From contig NC_089276.1 in NCBI RefSeq assembly GCF_963678975.1, forward strand, positions 24,535,059 to 24,599,058: DNA of 64,000 bases, in the 5' to 3' direction. The DNA comes from Dysidea avara (taxonomy: Eukaryota; Porifera; Demospongiae; Dictyoceratida; Dysideidae). Below the pieces are notes generated by a model that was not told where the DNA came from, did not search any database, and worked only from the letters and a program-made list of their open reading frames with translations. This document shows positions 1 through 11,917 of this stretch, in pieces. Position 1 is the first letter of the stretch, and each line of letters begins with the position of its first letter. Both the position numbers and the translations under genes were made by a program.

Positions 1-270
1 AATTTTGGAATTTTCAACTAGAGTAGGGACCATAGCACATCAATAAAAACTGGAGTAGTGCACGATATTAAATCACAGTAAAACATAAGAAGTGTTATAT
101 TCCGACTGTGCTCAAGATACCATAATGGAAAGGCACAGTAGGGATATAACACTTCTTATTGTTTTGCTGTGATTTAATATCGTGCACTACAGCTTGTTTC
201 AGTACTTTTTATCGATGTGCTATGGTCCCTACTCTAGTCGAAAATAATTTTTATTGTGTACTTGTTTTTT
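1..270. repeat. Fold-back element FB1, first copy (left tip cut by window start)
   Basis: Two arms of about 110 bases are reverse complements: the left arm reads through AGAGTAGGGACCATAGCACA and the right arm returns TGTGCTATGGTCCCTACTCT. The centre holds the shorter inverted pair around the words AGTGTTATAT and ATATAACACT. A second full copy is at 30255-30532 and a right half at 39421-39585. It lies just before a RAB3GAP2-like exon, so here it is intronic. No coding potential; it is probably a non-autonomous DNA element. Confidence 0.8.
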
Positions 271-284
271 ATTTAAACCTGTAG

Positions 285-3200
285 GAAGTGGCAAATGCTG
301 CAGTACTCAGTGGAAAATTGGCAGCACACGGTGAACCATATACTACCTTCTGTTACATTGCCAAATTGTTGAAAGTTTTGATACCACTACAAGGTACAGG
401 TACACTGTATACTGCTGCTTGTTTAGAGTGTCAACTTACTATAACACCATACAGTAGCTCTATAATTGAATACACCGTTTTGTGTAGCTAGTTCAAACTT
501 AATTCATATGTGGAATGCACTCAAGTGACTCAAATTTCCTGCAAAATCACTAGTTAAGTCTCAAATTGGTTCTTTAGTACCTTTAAGTGCATGTTCAGCA
601 CCTTTAAAATAATCACCAATGTATTGCAAATCTTTCTTGTAAATATGTAGTATTGTAGATCCAATTGTGAAACAGTGTTGGGGTTCTACTCTGAGGCCTG
701 TTGGCCACAATCAATATTAGAATCCTGGCCTTTATAACAAATGCAACTGTCTAGCAAGACCTTCTACAAGTACAATGGGCACAAGTGCTTTGCAGTATAT
801 GCACAAGCCCGAGCACTGCAGTACTTAGAGCACATAAAATATTTTTGAGCTACACTACATGTAGTTGAGAGTACAAGTGTCATATACCTGTATTTTCATT
901 AATATGCATAGATTCTTCGCAACTTGATAACATCTTTGAACAATGCAGTAAAGCTACATTGTCAGGCCAAGCACTGTTATTGGCCCTACACACCATTAAT
1001 TACACTACAGAAACTGATTTAAAAGAAAAGGTAATGTACATACAAGCGTATGATACTAACTGTACCTAAGAGGTACAGTAGATTATTTCCACTGAAACTA
1101 TAGTATATACCTGTACTGTATATTGTATGTATAGGATAGTGCTCGAAATAGTATTCGACAACCGGACATTGTCCAGACAATACACAGAATGTCCAGATAA
1201 GTTTCTATTTATCTGGACAAATTGTCCAGACAAAAGTAAAAAGAGAGTGTGTGGTAGCACTAAAGTGTGTGGTAGCGAAGAAAATGGTGGAGAAGCTGGT
1301 GTCTGAAATGATAAAAGTCTTCAGACGATATGATGGTCTGGTGATTGGGAGCACATAAGCCCTGCTCAATTCGACACTATAGGCCGGCCTTTATTGAAGG
1401 CATGACCGATATTCGCGCTTTGACCTTCAAGGATCATGAGGCAACTGATATGCACAAGCGAGCAAATTAAGGCATTGGAGGCCAAGGAGGCAACCAGTAG
1501 CGTGATGGAATACGCACCAATTGCAAGAGCAATGGCTTGAGCCAATCGTGGGGCTGCCAGGTTTGAAGATGAAAAGAAAAATGGAATTCGCTGACATGAT
1601 CGCTAAAGTAAACCTTCACAAAGATGTGAGATATTTGTGAGCTTTAAATTATTGAATTAGCTATGGCCGTATTACTTACTGTAATTACAGTGTAATAATA
1701 CATTCAATAATTGTAACATTGTATTGTGATAGATACAAAAAAGAATTTGTCATTGTACTATAACACAAACTGATCAATTCTTGTTTCCTGTTAAAAATAA
1801 AATTAATCATACATCTGTATATGGTACAGTGTAAAATGTTTGTAAGTGATTCACAGGTTAAACTTACTGTACCATTCCAGATGTGATCTCATTCTGATGG
1901 GGAGGGAGGGTGGGGCATGGGGCATGCCCCCAGACCTCCCTAGAATGAGCTTGCTTTGCATGCTGAAGTACATTTTGAATGTGACTGGGGGACAACCACC
2001 ATTATTGACAGGTCATTGGTGATTTTGTCCAGACTTTTTGACAGCAGAATATTTTGGCACTATTTTGAGCACTGGTATAGGACATACTGTATAGTAAGCA
2101 TATTTGACATCAGGATGCATATGTATATTGTTATCAGTTCTTCTATTTATGGGATTATCTTACTGCACATTATTGTAGGATTTATCATCTAGTGATGGAT
2201 GGGAAACAGTATCAATAGTAAAGGAGCAGTGGTTTATGCTTGTTAATCAACTACATACCTTAACATTGCTAAAACTATTGAACAACAATGATAGTGGCAT
2301 TTCTACTATACCTCCTCTTCCTAAGATTTCTTCCAAAGGTGGAGCAACTTCTCTGGCATCCCTTCATCCAATTACAGGTGACTTTTTTTTCAAATGAAAA
2401 TAGTGCGTGTGTGGTGAACCATATGGTTTAGACACATATTCCCAACACATGTAGGCTGTATAGTTGGATATTACTGCATCTATTTTCTTATCCAGTCAAG
2501 GAGACAGTTAGTGTAGCAGTAGTGCAGCAATATGGTTACAGTATAATCACCAGTGTGGTGGCCCACTGGTTAGTAACCAATCGTATTCAACCAAAAGAGT
2601 TTGATATAGTTCAGTTAACAAGTGAAGCAGCTGTTAAATGTGAGTACCATACTGTACGTGCACATCAGTTTATTACATCACCATATCTCCCTGTTCAGGG
2701 CAAAGTTACTTGCTGAGACTATGTAATGAGCTACAATTTACGTTGAGTAGAGAAAAATTGTTGACATATATGATTTGGGCTATAATTTGCAGTTATAATG
2801 AGGCACAAGTATGTACATATAGAATCAGTATGGGCATGTACCACTTGTACTGTGTTACACTGTGGTGCATACCTGAACATCATACCATACACCCTGTAGC
2901 TCCATGTGGTAAATATCATATGCAGCAAAATATTTTACTCAATTGTCTAGCTACTACAGCCATATACTTTTGTTTCATTAAGTAAAGGCAAGCCCATTTT
3001 TCAGGGTGTACCTTGTGGCTTGTAGGCATACAGTGTACATTATGCATAATAATACATTTTAAGTACAGTATAACTACTTTTTGGAAACTGTTCCAAATCC
3101 TAGTGGACTACTGTACATACAAGATGTTTTGATTATATAGCATGCTGGATGTGTTTGTATTTATAACAATATTCATTGTATTTGTGTGGACTTTCACATC

Positions 3201-6200
3201 AGTATGTTTGGGTATATTATGTATACATGATGTAATTGAAGCAATTTTACATAAAGGATTCATCACTGTTAAAACTTTCTTCAAGCTGTTTAGAAAGCTT
3301 GGAATCTTCCATTATGTGGAAAGGTACAGTGTGCTAAAATCACCTGCGTTAATCTGTGGTCTGTTATATGTGTTTGTGTGTTGCAGGATGTGCTATAATG
3401 TTATGGTATGGATTATTTCAAGAGCAAATTTTAACATCTTTTCAACAGTTACGGAAAGTACGTACACATGTACAGTACTGTATGTACTGCTGTTTCAACT
3501 CTATCGATAGTTGCTATAATGTATTTATAATTAATCACCAATGTTTGATATAATTCTTTTAATACAGCTTTCGCCATCTTGCACTCCACATTTCAATGAT
3601 AAGGTATCTTTTGCAAGAGTTACCTTACATGTTTTAGTACAGGTACAGTACATGTCGATACATTTTGTATACATGCCATAAATACTTTGCTTTATAGCTG
3701 TACCCATAGTATACTGTATGTACACTGTATGAGCTGTCAAACTGCAAGTTCAGCACACAAGCATGCACTGAAATTACCTGTACTGCAATTTACGGCTTGC
3801 TTACTCATTAAATAGACAAAACTGACATGCTTTATGCTTTCTTGCTGTGACTGTTTTACATGTGTTTTAGCATATTATTTACTACAGTATATACAGTGTA
3901 TGGCAAGGGTAACATTACAGTATATTATTTAAAAACCTTCAATAAACAACCTTGTTCATATTATTCTAAACATAATTTGAGTGGATAAGTTTGAGTGTAA
4001 TTATTATTCCTATTAATCACTCAGCTGTAGTGGAAACTCCTTTTCACAATGGCTACGTATGCCGCTGAGTTGCATATATCCTATAACAGCAATAGTAAAT
4101 GAGAGAATCGGTCTGTTTTGACCTTTCACCCGTATACACTTAGACCCTCTGTCTACTTTTCTGAGGACAGTTATACAGTATGTATTGTTGTGTAGTACAC
4201 ATAATAACTGTACTATTCATTTTAACTAGTATTGCAGATGTGAAATCACTGGGTTTCTATATACACACATGCAGAGTTGGGGCCGTTACACTAAAAATGT
4301 GACGAGTTACATATTACTTGTTACTTTTACGCGATGTAGCACGCTACAGTTACATATTACTTACTGAAAAAAGTAACGAGTTACATATTACTTGCTACTC
4401 TGAGGGCTGTAACTAGTAATAATATTACATACGTATTACATTTGTTCGTTACAAACTATAAGTCCAACCTTCTAAGTACAAGCTACCAGCCTACAACTAC
4501 AAATGACACGAGGGAGACACATCAGTATTTCTCTGGTGTAGTTCAGCCACAAATACATACTTTGTTGTTGTACAGTGTATCTTAGCCTCAAGGGCACTCC
4601 CCATACACTATCATTCTTTGTCTATGCCTATAACGCTATCTCCAGTCTTGTCTGGACCCAAAATGCAATCAATCACGCACCTGGATACAATGCGCCTTAA
4701 AAGGAAGTAACGCATTACACTTGTTACAATTTCCGGATGTAATATCCGTTACATATTACTCGCTACTTTGTCATGTAGCGCGTTATATTACTCGTTACTG
4801 TAAAAGTATTATTATTATTTAATGTGTGACATTTGTAACGCGTTACCCCCAACTCTGCACACATGTATCCTTAACCTATTGTACAAGTACTAATCATATT
4901 AAAGTATTCACTGTTTCATTTATGAAGTGCTGTATGTTTTATTTTACATAGAATAACACATCGAAGATATCACCAATAGCACTATCCAGTCAGGCTTACA
5001 GTGATGTGTGGAATCTCGACCAGTGAGTTAATGATGCATGAATACAAAAGATGGTTTGGTAGCCTTTTTACCATCTCATGCATCAGAGAGAAGTTACCAG
5101 AATAATAATCTTTTACCCAATTCAAACTCTCCACTATTGTACTTTGTCATGTATACAGATAAAATCTGTTCTGTATGCTTGCTTTACTTTGATGCAAAAA
5201 ATAATTATTTAAGAATTAATACTGAATGAATTTTATGTGACTACTCTATTAGAGTACAGTATCTTGATCATTTGCAGCACTGGTTAAAAAGCTACCTTGT
5301 GAGCTACCATTTAAAATGTTGAGCCTTTGATACTTAGTTGAAAACCAGTAACTACAATGTTTAAAGACAGTGAGCCACATAATTAGTGCTTGCATGTAAA
5401 ATGCATACAAAGTTTGTTTTACAATGAGGGAATTACAGTGCAATTTCATATAATGTTGCATAATTTGTACTTTAGGTCTGATGAGATGGAAATGACACTT
5501 TATCATAGCTTTAAACATAACCAACTTGTATCTCTTACTGATCTAATTCTGAACAGTCCAAAAGTGAATACAAGGTGTGCACAGCTTCACTACCTAACAG
5601 TATTGATTGTTGACATTGCATTGACTTTTAACTTGTTTCCATTGAGAGTATTTACTATGCTTGGCTCTCAAGCAAAAGATTGTCTTGGAGAAGAACTTCA
5701 TATTGACATTGGCCAACTTGAAGAAAAAGTAAAGCGTAGTGGTACTTTAGAGAGGACACAAAAGCAGGTTTGACTACAGTATGTGTGCATAATACATGTA
5801 GATGTACATACAGTAAGTCATGCATGCGAATATATGATACTTTGTACATTCTGCTTTTTCTAACCGATTAATAACTTATGCATGCATCAACTTTTCTTGA
5901 TATGAAGGTGTTACAAAATATACACCTGGTGTGCTGAATGGTCATTTCATCATTGTGTGATCGACTACATGTAGCTGTTGTTGTTTTTTTTTAGTTTATT
6001 GTGAAAGCATTAGTGGCTATAATCACGCAACAAGATGTGGCAGAACCTACCCAGTGTGTTGCTACTAGTGATGGAGCTAATCCACTCTGCACTTGGATAC
6101 AATGTTGTGTTCATCTCTCATCACTGATGGGAATCAGTGAACAATGGTGCTGGAATAAATATGTCTACCTATTGTATGCTGCTGGTTTGTATGATAAGGG

Positions 6201-6823
6201 AGATCAAGTGAGTAGATATTAAGGTCTAAATTATAGACTATACCGAGTGTTAATCTTTATAGAGTGAAACCTTACTTAGTGGCCACCTCATAGCAAGCAG
6301 GTCTACACCTGTAGTAAGCCCAGATGTATTTTCTGTGCTACAGCTGTACCTCAATTGGTTAAAGTTTTGACAATGTGGCCACCTCATTAATCAAGCCACC
6401 AGTGGCCACATTCATGCAGGAATAAATCTATAGTACTAATGCAACATTCCTGCAGCCAGTGGCTGACCAGAGAATGTAGTACTACATGTATGATTAAAAT
6501 GAACCTAAGTTTTAGTACTGTTTTTTAACTACTTCTGCTTGAATGATAAAGTTCAGCATTAATGAGGCCACTTACATTGCATCCCATAGGTGGCCCTATT
6601 AGCAAGGTTTTCACTGTACTCTACATGTACTTAATTACATACTGTATTTACTATTTTATTGCAGGAGTTTTTATCTCTCAGTGATAAATCCATGATGACC
6701 GAAGAGTTGCTATTGCTATCTGGTTGGAAAATTAATAAGTTAATGAGTCAAATGGAAGCAAGTGAAATGGCTAGCTATATAGCTCATCTTTCACCTAATG
6801 GTTTACAATGGATAAAAAAGCAG
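285..6823 (+). CDS. RAB3GAP2: RAB3GAP2-like Rab3GAP non-catalytic subunit, C-terminal exons (5' partial)
   Basis: Ten exons with correct splice sites are seen: 285-393, 912-1030, 2179-2377, 2496-2639, 3387-3457, 3568-3603, 4952-5022, 5476-5767, 5995-6207 and 6665-6823. Phases agree at all joins except 2639 to 3387, where at least one exon is missed. Identification is by recalled similarity to the C-terminal region of vertebrate RAB3GAP2: the segment GCAIMLWYGLFQEQI corresponds to the human stretch around MCLMLW; QKQFIVKALVAIITQQD to the RQQFLLK stretch; and LLLLSGWKINKL...LQWIKK to the LLVLTGQRL...WLKAM stretch. The family partners RAB3GAP1 in a GTPase-regulating complex acting on Rab3 and Rab18. 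No catalytic motif is expected. The start is upstream of the window. The last roughly 50 residues expected from human were not found. Reading past 6823 without splicing stops at 6868. Confidence 0.7.
1140..1640. other. Intronic block of less AT-rich sequence, possible dead transposon
   Basis: The block starts with a cluster of TTGTCCAGACAA-like palindromes (1165-1240) and is then richer in G and C than its surroundings. All frames have stops. Short open stretches look like an eroded coding region, but no family is recognisable. Confidence 0.25.
4272..4857. mobile_element. hAT-like MITE with exact 8-bp target duplication
   Basis: The ends are CAGAGTTGGGG and CCCCAACTCTG, and CACACATG stands on both sides (4264-4271 and 4858-4865). 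An exact 8-bp duplication is the hallmark of hAT insertions. The interior is AT-rich, repeats GTTACATATTACT-like words and is non-coding. It resembles the elements at 13523-14024 and 46224-46730, which also have GTAACGCGTTAC-type subterminal words. It sits in a RAB3GAP2-like intron. Confidence 0.85.
6262..6616. mobile_element. pogo/Tigger-type MITE
   Basis: Inverted ends of the type GTGAAACCTTACTTAGTGGCCACC (split here as GTGAAACCTTACTTAG then TGGCCACC) and GGTGGCCC...AAGGTTTTCACTG lie next to TA dinucleotides. This end motif and TA target are typical of Tc1/mariner-pogo relatives. It is intronic and non-coding. Confidence 0.6.
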
Positions 6824-6839
6824 GTGAAGGCGTTGTTCT

Positions 6840-7090
6840 ATCTTCTGTGTGCCCCATTACAACACTAGCCAGAATGTCGCCTCTAAAAACCATCCTAGAA
6901 ACATCTTGAGAGGCAAAAAGTACCTTTACAAAACAGTCTTAGTGTTTGTAAAGTCAAATACATGTATAGCGTTAAACCTACAAAAAAGCCCTACTATTGA
7001 TTTTTTTAAATCACCAAAACTTGAATTTTGGTCGGCCTGCCTGCCAGCCTGACCAAGGTCGCAGGGCTAGAGGCTACCGTTTTTCAGCCA
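6840..7090 (+). repeat. R-family repeat, partial copy
   Basis: The stretch from GCCTCTAAAAACCATCC to the GGTCGCAGGGCTAGAGGC-like end matches the body of the repeat seen in full at 9905-10998, 15690-17122, 21135-22200 and 38112-39415. It begins immediately after the last recognised RAB3GAP2-like exon. Confidence 0.6.
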
Positions 7091-7600
7091 CAATAACAAA
7101 CTTGTTCACCTTCTAATACAGGTATGGTTTGAAATAAATTGAAGTACGAATCAGTCAAGCCAAGCTGAGATGACAAGACAGCATGGTTTGGTAGGATACA
7201 ATGTGAATGTTTTCTGGACACTCCACAATAATAATTGGACATCGGCCAGGATTTTCTGCACACTAAAGTACAGTACAATGTGGCTAAGATGTACAGTACC
7301 ATGCTTTGTGTAGATTTTTCACAACAATTTTGCTCTAGTGAGCTGTTGGTACTGCTGGCACCCATTACAGTAGCTTATACACGGCAGCCATAATGTTGTA
7401 CTGCTTATTTCAGCAGATTCACGTGTCATTGCTACAATTTTAGTACACTGTACGGTTACGGAATAGTTTAAAATGCGTGGCCTGCTTTAAACCAAGCAGG
7501 GATAAATAATTTCAACAACTGTGTTGTGTTTAGCATTACAACTAATTGTGCTTGTTTGTTTTTACTGCAAAACAACGATTGTTCTTGAGTGTATGGTCCA
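7090..7600. other. Intergenic stretch, nothing recognised
   Basis: A CTAATACAG acceptor-like site near 7121 would give only a six-codon terminal exon. No protein family, RNA or clear repeat is seen. Confidence 0.4.
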
Positions 7601-8181
7601 CAATAGAGCAATGTTTTATAAAAACACGCCACCAAAAACTAGACTAACAGATTGCTGAATCCTTATAATTTCAACACAAGTTACTAAACAACTAAAACAT
7701 CTAGGTCCTGTGGAAGCGATTTTTTAAGTTACTGGTTGTATAGAGAGGCCTCCACTATTCCACGGAACGGAACAGAATCACCCACTAAAACATGGAACGG
7801 AACAAATACCGATACAGAAATTGATATCTCGCAAGAAAAGGATTTAGTGAGTATATAGCACCACAGTAACGACCCCAATACCTGTGCGGTTTCACTCATC
7901 CGTAGCTATATCTATACTGTCACGATAAAGGTTGCATAAAGCAAGGTATAGTGCTAATATTAGCTATACATCTAAACGACCACCATGTAGAATTGTTAGT
8001 TATAGGCTTAGCTATGGTTAAACATAATAATTTGGGAATTAATAATTCATTATTAATTAACACAAATAGCCATTCTTGACAAAAAAAAAAAAAACATCAC
8101 AATATAACTAAACAGCAGCGTCTTCTAGTTTATACATACACTGTAGATACACAAGATATAATACAAGTATATGAAAGTTAA

Positions 8182-9707
8182 TTAAGTTCTACAATTGCCA
8201 CAGTACCAAAGTGTGTTTGGCTTCCAAGCCTCCTCTTCAACTTTCACGCATATTGTACCATGGTACCATGTATTACAATCAGAGCATGATACTATTGGCA
8301 AGCCACTTATTTCAGGCATTCTGCATATACAATGGATGTCAATCATTTGAGTATTTACAATTTTCTTTGTCCTGATTCTTCGTTTTTTTACAATTGGAAA
8401 CTGTTCCATAACTCTTTTTTCAAAACAGCTTAGAAGATGTGATCTCATTTGTTGCTGATCATAAAACATAGATTCAGGCTGTTTGCCATTACATAGTGTT
8501 GTCGCAAATGCTATTGCAAAAAGACCACAGTCATCACGGCCACTTTGACTTTGAACATCTATGAAGTCAACTTTCAACTCATTGTATTGCGTGTTCATTA
8601 TGCAGGCTATCTGTTGCTCTGAGCTAGTTGATAGGTCATGGAATAGACTATCATACACATTCACAGTAGCTGCATCAGATGAATTAGATATTACAAGCCA
8701 ATGGTTCCTTGACTGGTCATGAATTATTTGAATAAATGATCTTTGAACAGCAAATGACATAGTATACGCACATCCTACACTTTGAAATCCAGAAATTGAA
8801 GATTGTCTTGACAATAGATGCTGTGATGCATCGATGATGGAAGGGTTCAACCAAGACCTTTTACTCCGTAATATTTCTTTATCAGATCTGAGCAACCCCA
8901 AAGATTCTTGGTTCCTTCAGTTGAATCAACACAGTCTTCTATAGTAACCACATCCTGTTTATATCTGGGTATAGTGTTGCTAGTCAAAGTACTTTGGTTC
9001 TTTTCTCGTAAAGTCTTTGCTAATTTAAATGCAGCATTATTTCTACAGCCTGGCTCATATATACTGTACATTTTACTGATGTCTCCTTCTGCCTGCTATT
9101 AAGAGATGCATGAAGTTTAAGTGCTTGTATGAACATTTTAGCATCAGTTTCTGAATACAGGCACAATTTCGTACTTGTAATTGAAGAATTGGGATTATTG
9201 TGGTAGTAGTCCTTCACTGCTTTAGTTATTATCATGCCACATTCTTTAATAGGAAAGTTGAATATTCCACTGCTAATAGCAGGGATACTGATCGAAGTGT
9301 ACCCCTCTGCTGCCTTCATACTGTTAGTGCATACCTGGTAAAGTAGTGGCTCTTCTTTAAATTTCCCACCTCTCCAAACAGGACCAACAGCGTGAACCAA
9401 TGCTTTACAATTTAACTTTCCAACTTCTGTTGTCAGCCACACATCTCCCTCTTGAATATGTCCATATTGATTCACATATTCATCGCAAGCTTTTTGGATT
9501 ACATCACCTCTGTTGTCTGCTATAACCTTTGCAAGCCCTCCCTTGTGTTGTAGAGCACCATTAGCAGCGTTAACTAGAACATCACTTCCATAAAGTTTGG
9601 TGATGTCACTGATATAAATTTCTATCTTCTGTGTGTAAGAAATTTGAGCAGCATACAACAGTGTTGGCTCTTGAGAATACTTCACTGATTTCTTCAGTTT
9701 GGTTAAT
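8182..9707 (-). pseudogene. 3' exon of the MULE gene: macro domain, Ulp1/C48-like protease and PHD finger
   Basis: The exon starts after a TTGTTATAG acceptor. First comes a macro domain (about 9640-9110) with DITKLYGSDVLVNAAN, GGLAKVI, a HAVGPVW strand and IPAISSGIFNFP; these are ADP-ribose-binding-loop features. After a linker comes a Ulp1/C48-type peptidase with NHWLVI (His), VYDS (Asp) and SGRDDCGLFAIAFA (Cys). Last is a C4HC3 PHD finger with HCICR, CSDC, WYHGTICV and WYCGNC, just before the stop. Two frameshifts, near 9060 and near 8890, break the reading frame. Its start phase fits the acidic exon at 11121-11225, so I infer one polyprotein with the upstream transposase. C48 domains in MULEs are known from plants; a macro domain in this setting is, to my knowledge, unusual. 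Confidence 0.75.
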
Positions 9708-9904
9708 CCTATAACAAGCAAAACAATACTACAAGCATCATGTGGTAGTCATTATGGGGCACTAACAAGGACTTTAGAATATAATGTTACCCTCACATTT
9801 AAAACTTCAAATTGAGCCTATTTAAAAGCTAAACTGTCTGCAACAGTGGTCACAGCATCCACAGTAAATGATCTGTAACAGATTTACATGCACTATCAAA
9901 TGGT

Positions 9905-10998
9905 ACGTCGTACTGTTTAAGTAGGGATCGTGGTGAATGTTTTGCACGCCGCCCAAAATTCTGCCTTTAAAAATCATCCTACAGACATTGTGTGCGGCAA
10001 AAACCACCTTTACGGAATAGTAGTAGTCCATATAATACATAAAACAGCAATAAATACAACAAAACACTTACAGGTAGTCACAAAACACTTACAGGTGGTC
10101 AGATATAAAATCATAAAAAAAATCGTCAAAAACCCCAACTTTAGTATCACTGCCTCACTCACTGACCACAGTCACAAGCCTAGAGCCCAAACGAAGCAGC
10201 GCATGGTCACCATTTTACGTTACAACAACAAACTCACCGGTGGGATGTGCCCTTTGGGGTTCCGACGAGTGTACGACCTGTGCGCCTTGTCTTTTCTTTT
10301 ATCTTCAATCAGGCTGCTTCTCTTCTTCTTCATCCAATGAAACCATATCGAGGCATTAATTTTCCATATCAACACTTTCTTTAAGCAGCGTAATAGATGT
10401 CACAAAATTATTTAAGGTGCTTTGAGTACACTACTGTACGGAGGAAGATCATGCCCATTCTTTATCCTACATATATCGATCTATCGATCGAGGCCACGCC
10501 CCTTTTACGCTGGCTGTATTTGTGACCACACACCTTCAAGTTGGTAGGCTAATTCGAGATACTCTAGTCTAATAATCGATCGAAACCACAATGAGCACAC
10601 CCTTTTTGAGCAAGCACACATCTTTTGCAGGCTGACTCAAGATACTCTAATACAGCAGTCACACGTTTATAGCCAGCTGTATGCTTTAACAAAAAAAAAC
10701 TAAACAAACTAGTATATTAAAAATTATGAATTTAAAAATGAAGTAGGGATCCAAACGATAAAAAGTAGTGAAACAAGAGATGAACAATTGTAGTTATTAC
10801 AGCATAGCTCAGTGGAAAATCCCTACTTTGGCATGGTACAGTACAACAATTATTTTGTGTTCAGTGCCAAAGTAGGGATTTCCCACTGAGCTACTGTATG
10901 CTGTAATAACTACCATTTCATCTCTTGTTTCACTACTTTTTATCGCTTGGATCCCTACTTAATTTTTAAATTCATAATTTTTAATATACTAGTACACC
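9905..10998 (+). repeat. R-family repeat, copy 1, inserted in the MULE
   Basis: The body (9905-10720) has the landmarks AGTAGGGATCG, AAAATTCTGCC, CTTTGGGGTTCCGACGAGTG and GCGCCTTGTCTTTT. It is followed by fold-back FB2 (10722-10995), with arms carrying AGTAGTGAAACAAGAGATGA and ending in TTTTAATATACTAGT. It occupies the intron between the second acidic exon and the macro exon. The same composite occurs three more times in the window. Confidence 0.8.
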
Positions 10999-11120
10999 TC
11001 GGTTTATCTAGTTCAACAATCTGCTGAATATGTCAACATGTGACAGGTGCACATCATACAAATTAAGACAGCGTAGTCACTGATAAGGATTTAAGTTGCA
11101 GGTAGTGCAAAAATACTTAC

Positions 11121-11668
11121 CATCCTTGTCAACAGGAGGATGAGATGTATCACCAAAATCATATCCATTCATATCATCAAGATCATAATTTAAGCCAGGG
11201 TCTTCATCATCCGATAGGCTTGTGGCTAATGAATAACAAACTTGCTAATAAATACAAACATTTCTTAACGAACGAATAACGAATATTTGTACTATTTGTT
11301 TCAGCCTTAAATAGAATTCCTTGGTGAAATTGCTTGCACTATATAACTGTACTGCAAAAGGCAGTTTAAAATTTTCAAAAAGTAAGTTATTTATAGATTA
11401 TTTATTTAGTAAATTATAATACTTACCAGCTACAGTATACCATCCTTGTCAATAGGAGGCTGAGATGCATCATCAAAATCATATCCATCCATATCACCAA
11501 GACCACGACTTAAGCCAGGGTCTTCATCATCCGATAGGTTTGTGCCTATTTTCTTAATTCAAAGCACTTATTACTCACATAATACACCCTGTAGGTACGT
11601 ACCTGGTAGACTTGCACTCGGGAACACTTGTTCATTATCCTGCGATCCATTAGTAGTGACTTCCAGAT
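11121..11668 (-). other. Three short linking exons of the MULE gene, two of them tandem duplicates
   Basis: Minus-strand exons 11668-11603 (66 nt), 11545-11441 (105 nt) and 11225-11121 (105 nt) have acceptor and donor sites and all share phase 1. The two 105-nt exons encode near-copies: SLSDDEDPGL and NLSDDEDPGL, then GYDFGDTSHPP and GYDFDDASQPP, both ending PVDKDG or PIDKDG. The peptide is acidic. Phases join the transposase tail (donor at 11918) to the macro exon (9707), which argues for a single spliced transcript. Confidence 0.65.
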
Positions 11669-11917
11669 CTATGTATGTATACGTAAATGAATAAAATGAC
11701 AACATGTAGCTGAAATAGAGAACATCACACAAGCACATATACGTACAACTGCACTGCAATAGGTAAAAGTTTTAACAAAAGCTTTAAGTTTTGCATTAAG
11801 AAACACTAGAAAGTTTGCATAACATATGGGTGAACTGAAAATTTGTAGCATAAATATTTACTCTACTTCAACCAAACTTTTCATTTTTTACAAAATTACA
11901 GACTGTATTGGACTTAC

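Noticed and set aside
3142..3510. 122-aa hydrophobic + strand frame suggesting a membrane protein
   Set aside because: It reads intron plus the wrong frame of the RAB3GAP2-like exon 3387-3457; T-rich intron sequence mimics membrane helices.
5038..5229. 63-aa frame beginning after the exon at 4952-5022
   Set aside because: Follows a good GTGAGT donor, and the next exon (5476) joins in phase, so this is intron.
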